Position numbers and translations under genes: made by a program
Source of the DNA: Acidobacteriaceae bacterium
GTDB taxonomy: Bacteria > Acidobacteriota > Terriglobia > Terriglobales > Acidobacteriaceae
Length of the DNA stretch: 64,000 bases
Direction: 5' to 3'
NCBI GenBank assembly: GCA_030041045.1
Contig: JASHOQ010000018.1
Coordinates: 25,327 to 89,326 of the forward strand
Part shown: piece after piece, positions 60,789 through 64,000 of the stretch
Layout of the letters: the number at the start of each line of letters is the position of its first letter
Position numbering within the stretch: position 1 is the stretch's first letter
Notes under the pieces: generated by a model
Told to the model about the DNA's origin: nothing
The model's database searches: none
Seen by the model: the letters and a program-made list of their open reading frames with translations, nothing else

Positions 60789-61286
60789 AAGCGTGTTTTA
60801 CAATCAATAATTTAGGGACGACAAGATCGGAACAGCATCACAGATACTATCAACATTCAAATGTGGCTGGCCTCGTCTGTGCAGGACATTGCACGCACGC
60901 CGGGAATGCTGCGACGCACTCTACTCAGTCCCGCTACCCGATCAATTCAGGATGTAATCGGCAGTTCTTAATTATGTCGGAGGCGCTGCACCGTTCCGGG
61001 TTTGACTCTCGCTGATTTATCGCTCACCTATGTGCGCGTTGAATCGTCTCTGACCGGTACAATATACATTGGCGACTATATAGCCAAGTGGAACGCAAGA
61101 ATTCACAACGGTGCCTTTGTGGGTTAGACATCAAGTTCGATGAGCGGATTTGCTGTATTATCTTCGCCAACGCCCTCCCGACAATGCACTCTGTAAGAAA
61201 TCAACTTTCAGTGAGCAAGCCACGCTGAAGATGCAGCAACATTTGGCGAGACGTTCCTATGCACTTCAGGATTAGAATTTTTGAAT
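60789..61286. other. Intergenic region with degenerate gene remnant
   Basis: About 500 bp of low-GC DNA. Apart from a short GIY-YIG-like relic (61023-61127), I see no coherent gene, repeat or RNA. Confidence 0.6.
61023..61127 (+). pseudogene. Relic of a GIY-YIG nuclease-like gene
   Basis: An open stretch ending in a stop reads YVRVESSLTGTIYIGDYIAK and then WNARIHNGAFVG; the order of a YV strand, GTIYIG and a following arginine-histidine-asparagine patch resembles the first 35 residues of GIY-YIG proteins. There is no upstream start and the rest of the domain is missing. The match is short, hence only moderate confidence. Confidence 0.45.
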
Positions 61287-61805
61287 ATGCAACGTCGCCG
61301 GCACCTACTGTCGCTTCTCATTGCGGTAATGGCTTCAACTGTACTGGCCACCACGCCGGCAGCAGGACCGGTTGAAGCTATCGACAATAACGCCGCTTTA
61401 GCAAGGGTTGCATCGATTCACGGGGCTGCGGGTCCATTTGCTGTGATCGGCTATCGAATCGGCGTAAGAGCGCTTGCGATGCTAGACGCACCCTACGGCA
61501 GTTTCGACCTCGACGTAATTCATCGAACACCGCTCGAAGTGCAATATAGCTGTGTTGCCGATGGGGTCCAAGCTGCAACCGGGGTGAGCGTGGGAAAACT
61601 GAATCTTCGCCTCGAAAAGTCAACGTTGGCTCAAATGGAGACCGTTGTGCGGGATAAGGCAACCGGCAAAGAAGTGGTGTTTCACCTCAAGCCTGAAGTC
61701 ATATCGAGGTTCCTCAATTTGCCTCACGACCAACTGGAACGAGCTGGAAGAGAAGTAATGGACCTGCCAGACGATCAGCTTTTTTGGGTTGCAATGCATG
61801 AGTAA
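61287..61805 (+). CDS. Exported FmdE-like protein
   Basis: A 172-aa protein with a signal peptide (HLLSLLIAVMASTVLATTPAAG) and a domain like FmdE (formylmethanofuran dehydrogenase subunit E family, PF02663): IHGAAGPFAVIGYRIGVRAL, CVADGVQAATGVSVGKLNLRL and VVRDKATGKEVVFHL. The metal-binding cysteine of the HGHxCPG motif of typical members is replaced (HGAAGP). The family is thought to bind metal or cofactor in diverse settings. ATG 61287 is used; TTG 61281 is in frame. Its convergent neighbour ends 12 bp away. Confidence 0.75.
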   Translation: MQRRRHLLSLLIAVMASTVLATTPAAGPVEAIDNNAALARVASIHGAAGPFAVIGYRIGVRALAMLDAPYGSFDLDVIHRTPLEVQYSCVADGVQAATGVSVGKLNLRLEKSTLAQMETVVRDKATGKEVVFHLKPEVISRFLNLPHDQLERAGREVMDLPDDQLFWVAMHE

Positions 61806-61816
61806 ACTCAAGAGCG

Positions 61817-62749
61817 TCAGTCGAACATCTTACGCGCGACGCCATAATGGTAGGCCGAGATCACACGATTAGCCAGAGCATCACCACTCGGATCTGCGAT
61901 TGGGTTTACAGCGGCGAAGGCTGTGTTGCCTTCTCGGCGCGCGAGCACATTGCAAGCCATCAATGCCCGCATCATGCCTATCGCAGACTTGGCATTCTGA
62001 AACTCAAGACCCTGCCAATCGCTCTTGCCTCGAATCGAACACCGGAGCGCTGTCGCTTCGCAGATCTTCGCTCTAACCTGGCTCAAAAAGATCTCATCGG
62101 TAACGGCATTTGTGCTTGGGCGAGGAAAGATTGGCCGGATAAGCGGTGAGCGCGTCTCTAGCTCATCCAGTAACTTTGAAATGGCCCGCCTTTGTTCGAG
62201 CGATGTGTGTCCAAACCAGTAGTGGCAGGTTTTTGCCATCGCGGTAACGACGTTCTTGATTTCCTTCTCAAGCCGATAATGGGGACCAGCGGGCAGATAC
62301 AACACCATCCCTTCAAAACCGACGGAAACATTTTCCATCGTGATGGCTCGGGCCAGCCAGCCCGACTGGCCGGAGCTTGTGCAATCAATCCCTATCCACC
62401 CTGGATATTGAGAGGGTTGAGCGAAAAGCCCCGTCACCAAACCAATTCCGCGGCAGATTTCTCCAGTAACGGTTTCATAGCGTTCTGGCAATTCACTTAC
62501 ATCCGAGACCGAGCCCGGCTCAAGAAGCGAACCCCTATGCGGTGGACCGCCGGCCATCGCCAGATCGCAGAAAGACCCCCAAATCTCATCCCATGCAACG
62601 TTGCCATCGCCGCCAAATTTGAGCGGCGCCGACCTCATCGGCACAGGCTCTACGTCGTTGTATGAGTCCTGGTACTGATCCGGGAGCAGCATCCGAATTC
62701 TCGCGTCGAAGTCCTCAAGCGTTTCAACTCCTTTGCCGCTTGTCGTCAT
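61817..62749 (-). CDS. Unrecognised 310-aa protein
   Basis: No family recognised. No signal peptide or membrane segment; mostly mixed alpha/beta. Notable segments are AMAGGPPHRGSLLEPG (near 65-80), EICRGIGLVTGLFAQP (near 97-112) and IGIDCTSSGQSGWLARAI (near 119-136), with cysteines at several helix starts. Its start is 162 bp from the divergent cobalamin riboswitch, so a link to cobalamin metabolism is possible from position only. Confidence 0.65.
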   Translation of the reverse strand: MTTSGKGVETLEDFDARIRMLLPDQYQDSYNDVEPVPMRSAPLKFGGDGNVAWDEIWGSFCDLAMAGGPPHRGSLLEPGSVSDVSELPERYETVTGEICRGIGLVTGLFAQPSQYPGWIGIDCTSSGQSGWLARAITMENVSVGFEGMVLYLPAGPHYRLEKEIKNVVTAMAKTCHYWFGHTSLEQRRAISKLLDELETRSPLIRPIFPRPSTNAVTDEIFLSQVRAKICEATALRCSIRGKSDWQGLEFQNAKSAIGMMRALMACNVLARREGNTAFAAVNPIADPSGDALANRVISAYHYGVARKMFD

Positions 62750-63199
62750 CTCCGCTCCTGTTCTTATTCTATCGGGTGTCGGATTCGCACAAACATCGTT
62801 AGGGGTGCGGTCAAAACAGGCTGCGGCGCTTTTGAACCGTGGTTGAGGGCCTGGCCGGCTTTAGTTGCGATTGACCCGGCGATGGCCAAGGCGATATCGT
62901 TCAATTTATCTGGTGTTCGGGAAGGCGGTGCGATTCCGCCACTACCCCGTAACTGTGAACGCTGAGAGACAGGCATTTTTTCATAGCCACTGGGACATGC
63001 GGTCCTGGGAAGGCTGCCCGTTCTCGATGAAGCGTAAGTCAGGAGACCGGCCAGGTGCCAATCTGGGCTTATTCAACTTCGATGGGAGAGTTGAAGAGCA
63101 TGAACACAAGATTCACTTCTCGGATCGCGTGGCTGCTGCCTGAGGACAGATCCCGCTTTGTCTTTGCGCGTTCAGTTTCCTGAATGCAAGGAGCAATGC
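62750..63199. other. Leader region between 310-aa gene and cobU
   Basis: 450 bp holding a cobalamin riboswitch (62911-63060) and, after it, a 27-codon open frame at 63100-63183 (MNTRFTSRIAWLLPEDRSRF onward) that ends 16 bp before cobU. The small frame could be a leader peptide or chance. AAGGAG precedes cobU by 8 bp. Confidence 0.6.
62911..63060 (+). promoter_or_regulatory. Cobalamin (AdoCbl) riboswitch upstream of cobU
   Basis: Conserved B12-riboswitch elements appear in order: GGCGGTGCGATTCCGCCACT, ACCCCGTAACTGTGA, GCCACTGGG, GGGAAGGC, and GATGAAGCGTAAGTCAGGAG followed by ACCGGCC (B12 box near 63024-63050). Orientation is plus, toward cobU, about 140 bp upstream of its start, which leaves room for an expression platform. 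Expected to lower cobU expression when adenosylcobalamin is abundant. Confidence 0.93.
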
Positions 63200-63760
63200 A
63201 TGCGTGCTGATTTGGCTCCGGATGTGACGCTGGTGCTCGGCGGAGTCCGCAGCGGCAAGAGCCGTTATGCTCTTAGTCTCGCCGCGCATGCCGAACGCGT
63301 AACCTTCCTGGCGACCGCCGAGCGGCGCGAAGACGAAGAAATGCACCGCAAAATCGAGCGTCATCGGGCAGAACGGCCACAGCACTGGACCACGATCGAG
63401 GAGTCGCTCGCCCTTGCTTCTGCAATCAAGTCTGCGAACAGTTGCGACTTGCTTCTGATTGACTGCCTTACCCTTTTTGCGGGGAAGCTGCTCGAAGTCC
63501 ACAATGAAGATTCGGCGGCGATTGCCGAAAATATCAATGCACTGTGCGCAGCGCTTGAGCGCCCACCGTGTGCCATCATTCTAGTTTCGAACGAGGTCGG
63601 AAGCGGAGTCGTTCCTGCGCACACATTGGGAAGGCGTTATCGGGATTTGCTCGGCGAAATCAACCAACGCGTCGCCGCGATCGCGAGTCACGTTGTGCTG
63701 ATGGTTGCCGGACTGCCGCTGGCGCTTAAAGGCTCGCTCAAAACCGATGTCCGAACGTGA
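63200..63760 (+). CDS. cobU: Adenosylcobinamide kinase/guanylyltransferase CobU
   Basis: Bifunctional cobalamin-assembly enzyme (186 aa) that phosphorylates adenosylcobinamide and activates it as GDP-cobinamide. Motifs: P-loop LVLGGVRSGKSRYAL (residues 11-25), ATAERREDEEMHRKIERHR (39-57, with the guanylation histidine expected at H49 or nearby), LLLIDCLTLF and LVSNEVGSGVVP. AAGGAG lies 8 bp before ATG 63200; the longer frame to 63158 lacks conservation. It is controlled by the riboswitch upstream. Full-length for the family. Confidence 0.93.
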   Translation: MRADLAPDVTLVLGGVRSGKSRYALSLAAHAERVTFLATAERREDEEMHRKIERHRAERPQHWTTIEESLALASAIKSANSCDLLLIDCLTLFAGKLLEVHNEDSAAIAENINALCAALERPPCAIILVSNEVGSGVVPAHTLGRRYRDLLGEINQRVAAIASHVVLMVAGLPLALKGSLKTDVRT

Positions 63761-63836
63761 TCAAGTTTTCTGTACTGGCCGAGTCAGCAAAGCTCGGTTC
63801 CACAAACCATCAACCACTTAACCACAACCAATAACC

Positions 63837-63992
63837 AGCAGGGTGTCGGGAAGCGCGGTGCAATTCCGCCACTACCCCGTAACTGTAAGCGAAGAGAGAC
63901 GTGCACGGAAGATCAACGCCACTGGAGCAACTCTCCGGGAAGGCAGCACGGACTCGATGACGCGCAAGTCAGAAGACCGGCCCGGCTGCAGG
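63837..63992 (+). promoter_or_regulatory. Second cobalamin riboswitch (downstream gene beyond window)
   Basis: A second complete set of B12-riboswitch elements: GCGCGGTGCAATTCCGCCAC, ACCCCGTAACTGTAAGCG, GCCACTGG, CCGGGAAGGC and GATGACGCGCAAGTCAGAAG followed by ACCGGCC. It points plus, 77 bp after cobU, so a further cobalamin-regulated gene should start just past the window end. A C/A-rich simple repeat (AACCATCAACCACTTAACCA) precedes it. Confidence 0.93.
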
Positions 63993-64000
63993 CTTGAACC

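Noticed and set aside
62865..63143. 92-codon plus-strand frame across the first riboswitch
   Set aside because: It coincides with conserved riboswitch structure and has no protein-like composition.

Overview
The window looks like the chromosome of a GC-rich, Gram-negative, soil-type acidobacterium (Terriglobales/Acidobacteriaceae-like). This is inferred from an Oar-like TonB-dependent receptor with an N-terminal carboxypeptidase-regulatory-like domain, the style of the secreted S8 protease, and dispersed repeats of the kind seen in acidobacterial genomes; there is no rRNA to confirm it. Most genes lie in tight operons with 1-8 bp start/stop overlaps. The right-hand 6 kb is visibly less GC-rich and carries island features.

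Region 1 (1-18.5 kb) is nucleobase and N-heterocycle catabolism. It opens with a truncated molybdenum hydroxylase large subunit, its FAD subunit (with four extra cysteines), a membrane cytochrome b, a small helical protein and an IscU-like scaffold lacking the third active-site cysteine. Converging on these are MocA and XdhC, the maturation factors for the same enzyme class. Next come all enzymes of reductive pyrimidine degradation: beta-ureidopropionase, PreT/PreA dihydropyrimidine dehydrogenase, dihydropyrimidinase, an NCS1 nucleobase permease and an omega-aminotransferase that could take beta-alanine onward. Between them sit a methyltransferase, a GIY-YIG gene bracketed by inverted repeats, a ParDE toxin-antitoxin pair and an IlvD/Edd dehydratase.

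Region 2 (18.5-29 kb) holds a secreted protein of unknown function, an HD-GYP/GAF/GGDEF cyclic-di-GMP protein translationally coupled to a four-gene peptide-type ABC transporter, and a secreted subtilisin-like protease.

Region 3 (29-58 kb) is a surface and exopolysaccharide region. A six-gene operon on the minus strand (SLBB export protein, Wzz-like protein, flippase, glycosyltransferase, undecaprenyl-phosphate sugar transferase, WecG/TagA) is followed by a nucleotidyltransferase-fold protein, a beta-barrel protein, a TonB-receptor/HprK-like/MFS operon, a cytochrome c, a stand-alone CuA-type cupredoxin, an O-antigen ligase/polymerase-like protein, and an operon of OmpR-type response regulator, histidine kinase, porin-like protein and type 1 copper cupredoxin. 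Arrays of TGTCA/TGACA repeated every 11 bp occur in the intergenic regions in front of these transcription units. They suggest one regulon, perhaps run by the response regulator at 50089. TadE/TadG-like pilus proteins close the region.

Region 4 (58-64 kb) is accessory DNA: a tRNA 3' fragment next to a tyrosine integrase, an excisionase-like HTH protein, a nucleotidyltransferase gene that runs into a tRNA-Asn fragment, a GIY-YIG relic, an FmdE-like exported protein, an unrecognised 310-residue protein, and CobU flanked by two cobalamin riboswitches, the second running to the window edge.
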